NCBI GenBank assembly: GCA_001306305.2
Contig: CP155577.1
Location: 744,001 to 808,000, forward strand
Reading direction: 5' to 3'
DNA: 64,000 nucleotides
From: Citromicrobium bathyomarinum
GTDB taxonomy: Bacteria > Pseudomonadota > Alphaproteobacteria > Sphingomonadales > Sphingomonadaceae
The notes beneath the pieces were generated by a model, which was not told where the DNA came from, made no database searches, and worked only from the letters and a program-made list of their open reading frames with translations. Made by a program: the position numbers and the translations under genes. Each line of letters begins with the position of its first letter. The stretch's first letter is position 1. Shown piece after piece: positions 33,873-42,533 of this stretch.

Positions 33873-34781
33873 GGGCAGTTCGTCGAGGAACAGTACGCCC
33901 AGATGCGCGAGGGAGACCTCGCCGGGCCGCACTTTCAGCCCGCCACCGGTCAGCGCCGCCATGCTCGCCGAATGGTGCGGCGCGCGAAACGGTCGCGAGC
34001 GGCTGATCCGCCCGCCCTCCAGCAGCCCGGCGACCGACTGCACCATGCTCACCTCCAGCGCCTCGGCTGGCGTGAGCGGAGGAAGGATGCCGGGCAGGCA
34101 CGCGGCGAGCAGGCTCTTACCCGCTCCCGGCGGCCCGCTCATCAGCAGGTTGTGGCCCCCCGCCGCCGCGATCTCCAGCGCGCGCTTCGCAGTCTCCTGC
34201 CCCTTCACCTGTTTGAGATCGGGCCCGGGCACCGCCTCTTCGACCTCGCCAAGCTGCGGCGCGGAGAGTTGTTGGGTGCCCTTCAGATGGCCGAGCAGGC
34301 TGACCAGATCGGGCGCGGCGATCACCGGGATGCCGCTTGCCCAGCGGGCCTCCGCGCCCTGCACGGCGGGGCAGATCAGCCCGCACTCGGCCTCGCTCGC
34401 ATGCATCGCGGCGAGCAGCACGCCGGGCGAGCCGACGATGCGGCCATCCAGCGCGAGTTCGCCCACCGCAACGAAATCGGTCAGCTGCTCGCGATCGACC
34501 ACGCCCATCGCGCCGAGCAGCGCGAGCGCGATCGGCAGGTCGTAATGCGATCCGTCCTTGGGCAGGTCGGCGGGCGAGAGGTTCACCGTGATCCGCTTGG
34601 GTGGGAGCGCGAGGCCCATCGCGGCGAGCGCGGCCTGCACCCGCTCGCGGCTCTCGCTCACTGCCTTGTCCGGCAGGCCCACGACGCTGAAGCGCGGCAG
34701 GCCCGAGGCGAGCTGGCACTGCACCTCGACGCTGCGGGCTTCGAGCCCGAGATAGGCGACCGTGCGCACCAGCGCGACCAC
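33865..34781 (-). pseudogene. comM: comM/yifB, N-terminal fragment, cut by transposon
   Basis: This encodes the N-terminal 305 residues of a ComM/YifB ATPase. It has the Lon-protease-like domain (VALVRTVAYLGLEARSVEV, FSVVGLPDKAVSESRERV, NLSPADLPKDGSHYDLP) and the ATPase Walker A MSGPPGAGKSLLA. It ends in LFLDELPEF, the Walker B region, where the transposon enters. The GTG at 34781 is preferred: GGGGGAGGG lies about nine bases ahead and the residues after it match the family start. If transcribed, it would read into the element as HGMAELLHQN and stop at 33753, giving a truncated ATPase. Confidence 0.95.
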
Positions 34782-34945
34782 AAGCAGGCCCTCCCCCAAG
34801 AGCGACCGCCACGCGGCCAGCCCCGCAATGTCTGCCGCTTCGCCGCTGGCTTGTCGAGTTGGCAATCTTGCGCGAACCCTGAAAGGGTTAGCGGCGTGGC
34901 AACCATTTTCACGAGGGCAATGGTAACGCGACGGGCGGCAAGAAT

Positions 34946-35797
34946 TTGCCGGTGCGTTGGCAAATCCCCCTCATACCCGCACTGATCGCGTCTCTCGGCC
35001 TGCTCCCTTCCCCCTTGCAGGCCGAGAGCTGGGTGATTCAGGTGACGGAAACGGAAGAGTGGATCGAGGAGAGCGATCCGCGCTTCTACGAGGACGATGC
35101 GGCGCCCGAATTCCTCTACGCCGAAGATTTCGTCGACGAGCCGCGGCTGGAATACGCCATCGCCGATCGCGCGATTTCGTCTTTCCGGGCTCGCGCGCCC
35201 AGCGCGATCGCCGCGTTCGGCCCGTTCCGCGTGGTCGACCCTTCGCGCGCGGTTCTGGTGGGCACCACCAATGCGGCGACACCGGGCCAGTTCGCCGCAT
35301 TGCTGAACGCGTATCCGGGGCTGCGCACGCTCGACCTGGTGGAGGCACCGGGGACGGAGAACGACCGCGCCAATCTGGAAGTCGGGCGGATGATCCGTGA
35401 GGCGGGGTTGACCACGCGGGTGCCCGCAGGCGGATCGGTCCGCTCGGGCGCGGTCGAGCTGTTCCTCGCCGGCGTCCGGCGCGAGGTCGAGGATGGCGCA
35501 CGCTTCGCGGTCCATTCCTGGCGCGACAATCGCGGGCGCGAGGCGCGCGACTTTGCCGCCGGGGCACCAGAGCACCGCTATTACCTCGACTATTACCGCG
35601 AAATGGGGATGAGCGATGAGGGCGCGCGCAGTTTCTACGCGATGACCAATTCGGTACCCAACGCCCGGGCCCGCTGGCTCGATGCTCAGGACATGCGCGG
35701 GTGGCTCGCGCGCACGATCGGTGCGGCCGCGAACGACAACGCGCCGGAGGTGGCACCACGCATCGCCTATCTTGACGTGACCGCCGCGATCCCTTAG
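34946..35797 (+). CDS. Secreted ClpP/crotonase-fold-like protein
   Basis: A 283-residue protein with a signal peptide (IPLIPALIASLGLLPSPLQA). The mature part begins with an acidic stretch and then resembles the periplasmic ClpP-like proteins of COG3904. Shared features are LRTLDLVEAPGTENDRANLEVGRMI, then GSVRSGAVELFLAGVRREV (Ser at the nucleophile place) and ARFAVHSWRD (His). A possible third acidic residue is in MSDEGARSFYAMT. Annotators often call relatives alpha/beta hydrolases. Activity is not certain, and the substrate is unknown. The start is TTG at 34946; a GTG six bases later is equally possible. Confidence 0.6.
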   Translation: MPVRWQIPLIPALIASLGLLPSPLQAESWVIQVTETEEWIEESDPRFYEDDAAPEFLYAEDFVDEPRLEYAIADRAISSFRARAPSAIAAFGPFRVVDPSRAVLVGTTNAATPGQFAALLNAYPGLRTLDLVEAPGTENDRANLEVGRMIREAGLTTRVPAGGSVRSGAVELFLAGVRREVEDGARFAVHSWRDNRGREARDFAAGAPEHRYYLDYYREMGMSDEGARSFYAMTNSVPNARARWLDAQDMRGWLARTIGAAANDNAPEVAPRIAYLDVTAAIP

Positions 35798-35893
35798 TGG
35801 CGCGCGCTTGAAGTTCCGGCCTTTCGGGTCGGAGGCACCTGAGACCGATTCGCGCCTCGCGCGGTTGGTCGATCCAGTTTTCTCGAGGGTATC

Positions 35894-36028
35894 ATGAAGC
35901 GGACTTTCCAGCCCAGCAATCTCGTTCGTGCGCGTCGCCACGGCTTTTTCGCGCGCAAGGCGACCACCGGCGGCCGCAAGGTTCTCGCCGCACGCCGCAA
36001 GCGTGGCCGCAAGAAGCTTTGCGCGTAA
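35894..36028 (+). CDS. rpmH: 50S ribosomal protein L34 (bL34)
   Basis: A 44-residue very basic protein, [18 protein letters not shown] with [18 protein letters not shown], a clear L34. It heads the conserved rpmH-rnpA-yidD-yidC-engB cluster. CGAGGG lies nine bases ahead of the ATG. Confidence 0.98.
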   Translation: MKRTFQPSNLVRARRHGFFARKATTGGRKVLAARRKRGRKKLCA

Positions 36029-36121
36029 GCCGATTCGGTTTTTACGCGAGCGAGGGCTCTCGTGCCTGACGCTCAAGCTTGCGGGCTCCCGATCGGGGGC
36101 CCGTTTGCCTTTCCGGGTTCC

Positions 36122-36508
36122 ATGAGCACGCGTGTAACCAGCCAGGATGTGTTGACCGCCCGCGCGGATTTCCTCGCGGCGAATCGCGGTCTGCGCGTGC
36201 CCGCGCGCGGTTTCGTGCTGCTGGTGCGCCCCAACGAGGGGCGCGGGATGCGCTACGGCATCACCGTGACCAAGAAGATCGGCAACGCGGTCGTGCGCAA
36301 CCGGATGAAGCGCCGCTTTCGCGAGCTGCTGTGGGCCCATCTGCCCGAACACGGCCTGCCCGATCACGATCATGTGCTGATCGGCCGCGATGGCGGGGTG
36401 GAACGCGATTTCGCTAAGCTTTCCAGCGAACTGGTCGGCGCACTCGAAAAGGCTGCGCGCGGCGAAGGGCAGCGCGGGCGTCCGCCGCGCAGGAAGCGTA
36501 CGAAATGA
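36122..36508 (+). CDS. rnpA: Ribonuclease P protein component
   Basis: RnpA binds the RNase P RNA and helps mature the 5' ends of tRNAs. The conserved part begins [15 protein letters not shown], continues [26 protein letters not shown] and carries the RNR signature [14 protein letters not shown]. The start is unclear: I use the ATG at 36122, but a GTG at 36062 would add 20 residues with no family match and a GTG at 36146 would shorten it. It is followed by yidD with a four-base overlap. Confidence 0.93.
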   Translation: MSTRVTSQDVLTARADFLAANRGLRVPARGFVLLVRPNEGRGMRYGITVTKKIGNAVVRNRMKRRFRELLWAHLPEHGLPDHDHVLIGRDGGVERDFAKLSSELVGALEKAARGEGQRGRPPRRKRTK

Positions 36509-36723
36509 AGCCGGTCAGACGTGTCATGGTGCTGCTGATCCGCGGCTGGCAGCTTGGCCCCAGCGCGATCCTGCCGCCCTCCTGCCGGTTCCAGCCCAGC
36601 TGTTCCCAATATGCGATCGAGGCGATCGAGAAGCATGGGCCAATCAAGGGTGGATGGCTGGGCTTCAAGCGTATAATGCGCTGTCATCCATGGGGTGGCC
36701 ACGGCCCGGACCCGGTGCCCTAG
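36505..36723 (+). CDS. yidD: Membrane protein insertion efficiency factor YidD
   Basis: A 72-residue protein with the family signature: [27 protein letters not shown], then [32 protein letters not shown]. The three cysteines are in place. It probably binds the inner face of the membrane through its amphipathic N-terminus and aids YidC. The ATG overlaps the rnpA stop. Confidence 0.97.
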   Translation: MKPVRRVMVLLIRGWQLGPSAILPPSCRFQPSCSQYAIEAIEKHGPIKGGWLGFKRIMRCHPWGGHGPDPVP

Positions 36724-36780
36724 GGCCAAGGCCCAACCCCGCTCCCTTTCGCGTTACGATTACCAGCAGGACCGCAGTTC

Positions 36781-38538
36781 TTGGACAACCAGCGCAATCT
36801 CATCCTCGCCGTGGTGCTGTGCGGCATCCTGATTCTCGGCTACGAAGCCGCGGTCACCTATTACTATCCGACCCCGCCGGAGACCGAGCAGGTCGACCGG
36901 GCGACGACGGCGGAACAGCGCGTTACGCAGGACACGGCGCAAAATCCCGCCATCGCCGCAGCCGCGATCGATGAAGCGGTCGATCTCGACGAAGCGCTGA
37001 GTGCGGGCAACCGCGTCGCGATCGATGCGCCGCGTGTGGAAGGGTCGATCAACCTCGTCGGCGCGAAGATCGACGATATCGAGCTCAAGGATCACCGCGC
37101 GACGGTCGACAAGGATAGCGGCCCGGTGCAGCTGTTCGCGCCCGCCGGCACGCCGATCCAGAACTTTGCGCAGTTCGGCTTCGTGGGCGAGGGCACGCAG
37201 GTGCCTGGTGCGGACACCGTGTGGCAGGCGAGCGGCGAGGCGCTGACGCCCGACACCCCGATTGATCTCAGGTGGGACAATGCGCAGGGCCAGCGCTTCC
37301 GCATCCGCCTGTCGATCGACGACAACTACATGATCACCGCGGAGCAGACCGTTGCCAATACCGGCGACGCGCCGGTGGTCGTCTCCCCCTTCGCGACCAT
37401 TACCCGCACCAGCCTGACCGCGAGCAAGAGCACCTGGATTTCGCATTCCGGGCCGATCGGCACCTTCGGCGGCACGGTCGACTATGGGCCGGACTACGAC
37501 GACGTGGTCGAACAGAAGGTGGTCTCCGGCGCGGCCGACCCGGCATGGCTCGGCTTTACCGACATCTACTGGCTGGGCGCGCTGATCCCCGAAGCCGGGA
37601 GCGCGCCTGACACCGGTTTCCGCTCGCTCGGCGACAATCTGTTTCGCGCCGACCTGATCTACAATCCGGCGACGCTGCAGCCTGGTCGCCAGATCACCCG
37701 CACCTCGCGGCTGTTCGCGGGCGCGAAGGAAAGCGGCGTTCTCGACGCCTATCAGGATGCCGGCATCGCGCAGTTCGGTCTGGCGATCGACTGGGGCTGG
37801 TTCCGCTGGTTCGAGAAGCCGATCCTGTGGTTGCTGCGCCAGATCTTCTCGGTCGTCGGCAATTTCGGCGTCGCGATCATCCTGCTGACCTGCATCGTGC
37901 GCGGTCTGATGTTCCCGATCGCGCAGAAGGGCTTCTCCAGCATGGCGAGCATGAAGGCGATCCAGCCGGAAATGAAAAAGCTGCAGGAGAAGCACAAGGA
38001 CGACAAGGTCACCCAGCAGCAGGAAATGCAGAAGCTGTTCAAGGAACGCGGTGTCAATCCGGTTGCCGGATGCCTGCCGATGCTGCTGCAGATTCCAGTG
38101 TTCTTCGCGCTATACAAGGTGCTGATCCTCGCGATCGAGATGCGCCACCAGCCGTTCATTTTCTGGATCAGGGACCTGTCCGCGCCCGACCCGGCGCATA
38201 TCCTCAACCTGTTCGGCATGCTTCCGTTCGAGGTGCCGGGCATGCTTGCTCTCGGCCCGCTCGCGCTGCTGCTGGGCTTCACCATGTGGCTCACCTTCCG
38301 CCTCAATCCGGCGGCGATGGACCCGGTGCAGCAGCAGGTCTTCTCGATCATGCCGTGGGTGATGATGTTCGTGATGTCGCCTTTCGCAGCCGGGCTGCTG
38401 CTGTACTGGAACACCTCCAACATCCTGACGCTGGCACAGCAGAAGTACCTCTATTCCAAGCATCCGCAGCTGCGTGAGGCGGCGGAGAAGGAGCGGGCGG
38501 AAAAGGCAGCCAAGGCCCAGTCGGAAAGCAAGGCGTGA
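36781..38538 (+). CDS. yidC: Membrane protein insertase YidC
   Basis: A 585-residue insertase that places proteins in the inner membrane alone or with SecYEG. It has the N-terminal membrane segment (LILAVVLCGILILGYEAAV), a large periplasmic beta domain (residues about 60-340) and the conserved five-helix core. Core features include WFRWFEKPILWLLRQIFSVVGN, the hydrophilic-groove Arg in CIVRGLMFPIAQKGF and GCLPMLLQIPVFFALYKVL. The start is TTG at 36781 with AGGACC upstream. The tail is Lys/Ala/Glu rich. Confidence 0.97.
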   Translation: MDNQRNLILAVVLCGILILGYEAAVTYYYPTPPETEQVDRATTAEQRVTQDTAQNPAIAAAAIDEAVDLDEALSAGNRVAIDAPRVEGSINLVGAKIDDIELKDHRATVDKDSGPVQLFAPAGTPIQNFAQFGFVGEGTQVPGADTVWQASGEALTPDTPIDLRWDNAQGQRFRIRLSIDDNYMITAEQTVANTGDAPVVVSPFATITRTSLTASKSTWISHSGPIGTFGGTVDYGPDYDDVVEQKVVSGAADPAWLGFTDIYWLGALIPEAGSAPDTGFRSLGDNLFRADLIYNPATLQPGRQITRTSRLFAGAKESGVLDAYQDAGIAQFGLAIDWGWFRWFEKPILWLLRQIFSVVGNFGVAIILLTCIVRGLMFPIAQKGFSSMASMKAIQPEMKKLQEKHKDDKVTQQQEMQKLFKERGVNPVAGCLPMLLQIPVFFALYKVLILAIEMRHQPFIFWIRDLSAPDPAHILNLFGMLPFEVPGMLALGPLALLLGFTMWLTFRLNPAAMDPVQQQVFSIMPWVMMFVMSPFAAGLLLYWNTSNILTLAQQKYLYSKHPQLREAAEKERAEKAAKAQSESKA

Positions 38539-39191
38539 GCGCGCCCGGCCCGGGCCCGCAGACGCCTGAGGAGGTCGCCGCTGCGCGCATGGTGAGCGGG
38601 CGGGTCGAATTCCTGCTGTCCGCCCCGCAGCTCAAGTTCCTGCCCGAACCGACCGTGCCGGAAATCGCGCTGGCGGGCCGCTCCAACGTGGGCAAAAGCT
38701 CGCTGCTCAACGCGCTGACCATGCGCAAAGGCATCGCGCGTGCCTCGGTCACGCCGGGACGCACGCAGGAGCTCAATATTTTCGAGGTGGGCCAGCCGAC
38801 CCAGTTCCGGCTGGTCGACATGCCCGGATACGGCTTTGCCAAGGCGCCCAAGAGCGTGGTCGAGAAATGGCAGAACGTGGTCCGCACCTACCTGCGCGGA
38901 CGGCCGGTGCTGGCGCGCGCCCTCGTCCTGGTCGACAGCCGCCACGGTCTCAAGGACACCGACCGGGCGATGATGAAGATGCTCGACGAGGCGGCGGTGG
39001 GCTATCGCATCGTCCTGACCAAGAGCGACAAGATCAAGGCGAGCGCGCTGGCCGAAACGCACGACAAGGTCGCCGCCGAGGCCAAGAAGCATCCCGCAGC
39101 CTACCCCGAAATCCACCTGACCAGTGCCGAAAAGGGGCAGGGGATTGCGGCCCTGCGCGCAGCGATTGTTGCCGACGCGCTGACCCCGTAA
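38535..39191 (+). CDS. engB: Ribosome biogenesis GTPase EngB (YihA)
   Basis: A 218-residue GTPase needed for large-subunit assembly. The G1 motif is GRSNVGKSSLLNAL, G2 lies in TPGRTQELNIF, G3 is LVDMPGYGFAK and G4 is LTKSDK, with the family C-terminus HLTSAEKGQGIAALRAAI. The GTG at 38535 overlaps the yidC stop (GTGA), so it is likely co-translated with yidC. Confidence 0.97.
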   Translation: MSAPGPGPQTPEEVAAARMVSGRVEFLLSAPQLKFLPEPTVPEIALAGRSNVGKSSLLNALTMRKGIARASVTPGRTQELNIFEVGQPTQFRLVDMPGYGFAKAPKSVVEKWQNVVRTYLRGRPVLARALVLVDSRHGLKDTDRAMMKMLDEAAVGYRIVLTKSDKIKASALAETHDKVAAEAKKHPAAYPEIHLTSAEKGQGIAALRAAIVADALTP

Positions 39192-39284
39192 GCCTCCTCC
39201 CTGTCATCGCCGCCACGCTCGACAGCGGCGAGGCGGCGCTCTAGGCGCGAGGTTCATCCCGGTAAGGCCCGACGCGACAGACCC

Positions 39285-39953
39285 ATGAAACTGATTATCG
39301 GCAACAAGAACTATTCCAGCTGGAGCCTGCGCGGCTGGCTGGCATGCAAGCAGGCGGGCCTCTCCTTCGAAGAGCTGCTCGTCCCGCTGTTCGGCGAGGA
39401 TTGGGACGCGCTCAAGCAGAAGGAGGGCGACCTCACGCCCTCGTCCGGCAAGGTGCCGGTGCTGTGGGATAACGAGGCGGTCGTGTGGGACAGTCTCGCG
39501 ATCCTCGAATATCTGGCCGACAAGGTCGGTCGCGATCGCTTCTGGCCCAAGGAAGATGCGGCGCGCGCGATGGCCCGCGCAATGGTCGCCGAAATGCACA
39601 GTTCGTACCTGTCGCTGCGGCGCGAATGCCCGATGAATATTCGCGCGCGGCATACGGACGTGAAGATTTCCGAGGGCACCCGGCACGATGTCGTGCGCAT
39701 CCTCGGCCTGTGGGCGGAGGCGCGTGCGCGGTTCGGCAGTGGCGGGCCGTTCCTGTTCGGCACCTTCGGCGCGGCGGATATTTTCTACGCCCCCGTAGTC
39801 AGCCGTTTCATCACCTATGGCTTCGGTGTACCGGGCTTCGCCGACAGCTACATGCAGGCGGTCTGGACGCACGACTGGCTCCAGCAATGGATTGCCGCCG
39901 CCGAGGACGAACAATGGGTCATCGAACAATACGAAAGCGTGCCACAGGCTTGA
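39285..39953 (+). CDS. Glutathione S-transferase family protein
   Basis: A 222-residue GST. The N domain starts MKLIIGNKNYSSWSLRGWLA, with the Ser that activates glutathione thiol in this class, then KVPVLWDNEAVVWDSLAILEYLA. The helical C domain has FLFGTFGAADIFYAPVVSRF. It belongs to the zeta/theta-like bacterial group often labelled GST N-terminal SxxW. The substrate is not known; it acts in the cytosol. The S1/P1 nuclease gene follows 14 bases later. Confidence 0.9.
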   Translation: MKLIIGNKNYSSWSLRGWLACKQAGLSFEELLVPLFGEDWDALKQKEGDLTPSSGKVPVLWDNEAVVWDSLAILEYLADKVGRDRFWPKEDAARAMARAMVAEMHSSYLSLRRECPMNIRARHTDVKISEGTRHDVVRILGLWAEARARFGSGGPFLFGTFGAADIFYAPVVSRFITYGFGVPGFADSYMQAVWTHDWLQQWIAAAEDEQWVIEQYESVPQA

Positions 39954-39967
39954 GGCGCGGGGTTGGC

Positions 39968-40837
39968 ATGCGCATCGGCGCTGCGCTGGCGGGAATCGCC
40001 TTGCTGCTGCCGAGCGCGGGCCATGCCTGGGGCTACTACGCGCACGGCATCACCGCAGAGATCGCGCAGGCCAATATCCGGCCCGAGACGCGCACAAAGC
40101 TCGACAGGCTGTTCGCCGCCGAGCCGCTGATCGGCACGCCCGACTGCCCGTTGGGCAATCTGGTGGAGGCGGCGACCTGGCCCGATTGCATCCGGCGCGA
40201 GGGCTGGCGCTGGGGCTATACCTCCGCCTGGCATTACCAGACCGAGCCGGTGACCGAAGACTACGACGTGCGCAAGAACTGCTCCGGCGGCAATTGCGTC
40301 AGCGCGCAGATCGAGCGGAATTTCCGCATTCTCGCCGACGAGAGCCTGCCCGCCAATGTCCGCCTGCAGGCGCTCGCCTTCGTGGTCCACTTCACCGGCG
40401 ACATCCACATGCCGCTGCACTCGGGCGATCTGGACGACCGCGGCGGCAACGACCGCGAGGCCGCCTACGGCATCGCGCCGGGCCTCAACCTCCACTGGAT
40501 CTGGGATGGCCCGCTGGCCGAACGCGCGATCACCAGCGCGCGGCCCTCTCTGGTGCGCCGCTACACCGCCGCCGAGCGTGCCGAGCTGGCGGGCGGCACG
40601 CCTGCCGACTGGGGCCGCGAGAGCTGGGCGACGGCGCGCGATTTCGTCTATCCCAACGCCTTCGACCGCAGCCCGCTCGACGGCCCGCTGCCCGACGAGA
40701 CCGTGCTGACGCAGCAGGCGATCGAAACGGCAGTCCCCGTCTCGCAGCGCCGCGTCACGCAGGCCGGGCTGCGGATCGCGGAGCTGCTCGACCGGGCGAT
40801 GGAGCCGGGGCCGCTGCCTGAGCCCGCGCGCGATTAA
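39968..40837 (+). CDS. S1/P1 family nuclease, secreted
   Basis: A 289-residue zinc-dependent nuclease precursor. The signal peptide ends GHA, so the mature chain begins with Trp (WGYYAHGITAEIA), whose amino group is a zinc ligand in the family. Further ligands are in SAWHYQTEP, VVHFTGDIHMPLHSGDLDDRGGND and LNLHWIWDG. These enzymes cleave single-stranded DNA and RNA and release 5'-nucleotides. It is periplasmic or exported, perhaps for phosphate scavenging. The 3' end overlaps the cupin gene by four bases, tail to tail. Confidence 0.93.
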   Translation: MRIGAALAGIALLLPSAGHAWGYYAHGITAEIAQANIRPETRTKLDRLFAAEPLIGTPDCPLGNLVEAATWPDCIRREGWRWGYTSAWHYQTEPVTEDYDVRKNCSGGNCVSAQIERNFRILADESLPANVRLQALAFVVHFTGDIHMPLHSGDLDDRGGNDREAAYGIAPGLNLHWIWDGPLAERAITSARPSLVRRYTAAERAELAGGTPADWGRESWATARDFVYPNAFDRSPLDGPLPDETVLTQQAIETAVPVSQRRVTQAGLRIAELLDRAMEPGPLPEPARD

Positions 40838-41301
40838 GGCGTGCGCTTCGCCGCGTAACGCGTGCCATCCTTGCGGGCGTATCCTTCGGCGTCGAACACC
40901 ATGTCGATATCGGGATATGCGCCCGAATCCTCGGCCTTCGGCCCCGCGCTGATCGCGATGAACACGCAGTCGGCGTCGCTGCGGTTCTGCAGATGGTGGC
41001 CGTTCTCCATGCCAGCGGGCCAGGCGAGGACATCGCCGGGGTGGATGATGCTCTCGCCCTCATCCTCGACCAGCACCGCCTCGCCCGCCAGCATCACGAC
41101 CAGCTCGTCCTCCGCGCTGTGCCAGTGGCGCTGGCTCGACCACGCGCCGGGCTTGAGCGTCACATGGCTCGCCCCCATCCGCGTCAGTCCGGCAACGGGC
41201 GCAAGACGGCGATACCAGCGGCCCTGCACTTCGCGGTCGAAGGGGGCGGGATAGCCGGTCGCGTTGGTCTGAGGGATCGCATCGAGATCGAGCTTGGGCA
41301 T
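40834..41301 (-). CDS. Cupin domain protein
   Basis: A 155-residue single-domain cupin. Motif 1 is RHWHSAEDELVVMLAGEAVLVEDEGE with the two His and Glu metal ligands, and motif 2 is HPGDVLAWPAGMENGHHLQN with a further His. The likely fold is a metal-binding beta barrel. It could be a dioxygenase, isomerase or sensor; nothing in the context decides. It is divergent from dapE, with only 29 bases between starts. Confidence 0.85.
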   Translation of the reverse strand: MPKLDLDAIPQTNATGYPAPFDREVQGRWYRRLAPVAGLTRMGASHVTLKPGAWSSQRHWHSAEDELVVMLAGEAVLVEDEGESIIHPGDVLAWPAGMENGHHLQNRSDADCVFIAISAGPKAEDSGAYPDIDMVFDAEGYARKDGTRYAAKRTP

Positions 41302-41330
41302 TGGCGAAGTCTCCTGCTAGCGCGCAAGAC

Positions 41331-42464
41331 ATGACTGATGTTCTCGACCTCGCCAAGCGGCTGATCGCCGCGCCCAGCGTCACCCCCGCAACCGGAGCGG
41401 TGTTCGATGAGATGCAGGCGATGCTGGAGCCGCTCGGCTTCACCGTCCATCGCTTCACGCGCGGTAGCGGGCCTGCCGGGTCGGACGAGGCCCCGGTCGA
41501 AAACCTGTTCGCGATCCGCGCCGGAGCAGGGCCGAAGCACTTCGCCTTTGCCGGGCACCTCGATGTGGTTCCGCCGGGAGAGGGCTGGGAAAGCGGCGCA
41601 TTTGCGCCCGAAACCAGGGGCGACCTGCTCTACGGGCGCGGCGCGGTCGACATGAAGGGCGCGATCGCCTGCATGGTTGCCGCCGTTGCGGAGGTGCCCG
41701 CCGATGCCGGGACGATCAGCTTCATCATCACCGGGGACGAGGAGGGGCCCGCGCTGCACGGCACCCGCGCGCTGATCGATTTCATGCACGCGAACGATCA
41801 TGCGCCCGACCTGTGCCTCGTGGGCGAACCCACCAGCGTCAACCGGCTGGGCGACATGATGAAGATCGGCCGCCGGGGCTCGGTCAACATGTGGCTTAGC
41901 GCCAAGGGCACGCAGGGCCACGTTGCCTATCCGCATCTGGCCGACAACCCGATCCCGCGACTGGTCGCCGCGATGGCGGAACTGGAAGCGCTCGAGCTGG
42001 ACGAGGGCACCGACTGGTTCCAGCCGAGCAATCTGGAGATCACGGATATCGAAGTCGGCAATCCGGCGCACAACGTCATTCCCGGCGAGGCGCGGGCGCG
42101 GCTGTCCATCCGCTTCAACGATCTGCACTCGGGTGCCTCGCTGAGCGAGAAAGTCACCACGATCTGCGCCCGTCATCAGGTCGATGTGCGTCCCGTCATC
42201 TCGGGCGAGCCGTTCCTGACCCCGCCGGGCGAGTTTTCCGGCATGATCGCCGCTGCGGTGGAGGCGGAGACGGGCGTGGTGCCCGAAGCCTCCACCAGCG
42301 GGGGGACGTCGGACGCCCGGTTTCTGCGCAGCGTCTGCCCGGTGATCGAGTTCGGGCTGGTCAACGCGACCATGCACAAGACCGACGAAGCGGTCGCGGT
42401 GGCGGACCTTGCCGTCCTTGCGCGGATTTATGCGCGGGTTGCACGCGCCGCATTGGAGAGCTGA
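41331..42464 (+). CDS. dapE: Succinyl-diaminopimelate desuccinylase
   Basis: A 377-residue dizinc hydrolase of the M20 family that makes LL-diaminopimelate for lysine and peptidoglycan. Metal and catalytic residues lie in FAGHLDVVPPGEGW, GRGAVDMKGAIACMV and FIITGDEEGPA (general base Glu). C-terminal ligands are in STSGGTSDARF and LVNATMHKTDE. The dimerisation domain occupies the middle. The start is the ATG at 41331. dapB of the same pathway lies 2.5 kb downstream on the other strand. Confidence 0.95.
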   Translation: MTDVLDLAKRLIAAPSVTPATGAVFDEMQAMLEPLGFTVHRFTRGSGPAGSDEAPVENLFAIRAGAGPKHFAFAGHLDVVPPGEGWESGAFAPETRGDLLYGRGAVDMKGAIACMVAAVAEVPADAGTISFIITGDEEGPALHGTRALIDFMHANDHAPDLCLVGEPTSVNRLGDMMKIGRRGSVNMWLSAKGTQGHVAYPHLADNPIPRLVAAMAELEALELDEGTDWFQPSNLEITDIEVGNPAHNVIPGEARARLSIRFNDLHSGASLSEKVTTICARHQVDVRPVISGEPFLTPPGEFSGMIAAAVEAETGVVPEASTSGGTSDARFLRSVCPVIEFGLVNATMHKTDEAVAVADLAVLARIYARVARAALES

Positions 42465-42533
42465 ACGCGCAAGGCTTGCCGTCTTCCTCCGGCAACGGCA
42501 CTAGAGGCGGCTAGAGATTCTAGGGGGAAGTGA

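Noticed and set aside
36062-36121. N-terminal extension of RnpA from a GTG at 36062
   Set aside because: The added residues do not resemble RnpA; kept only as an alternative start.
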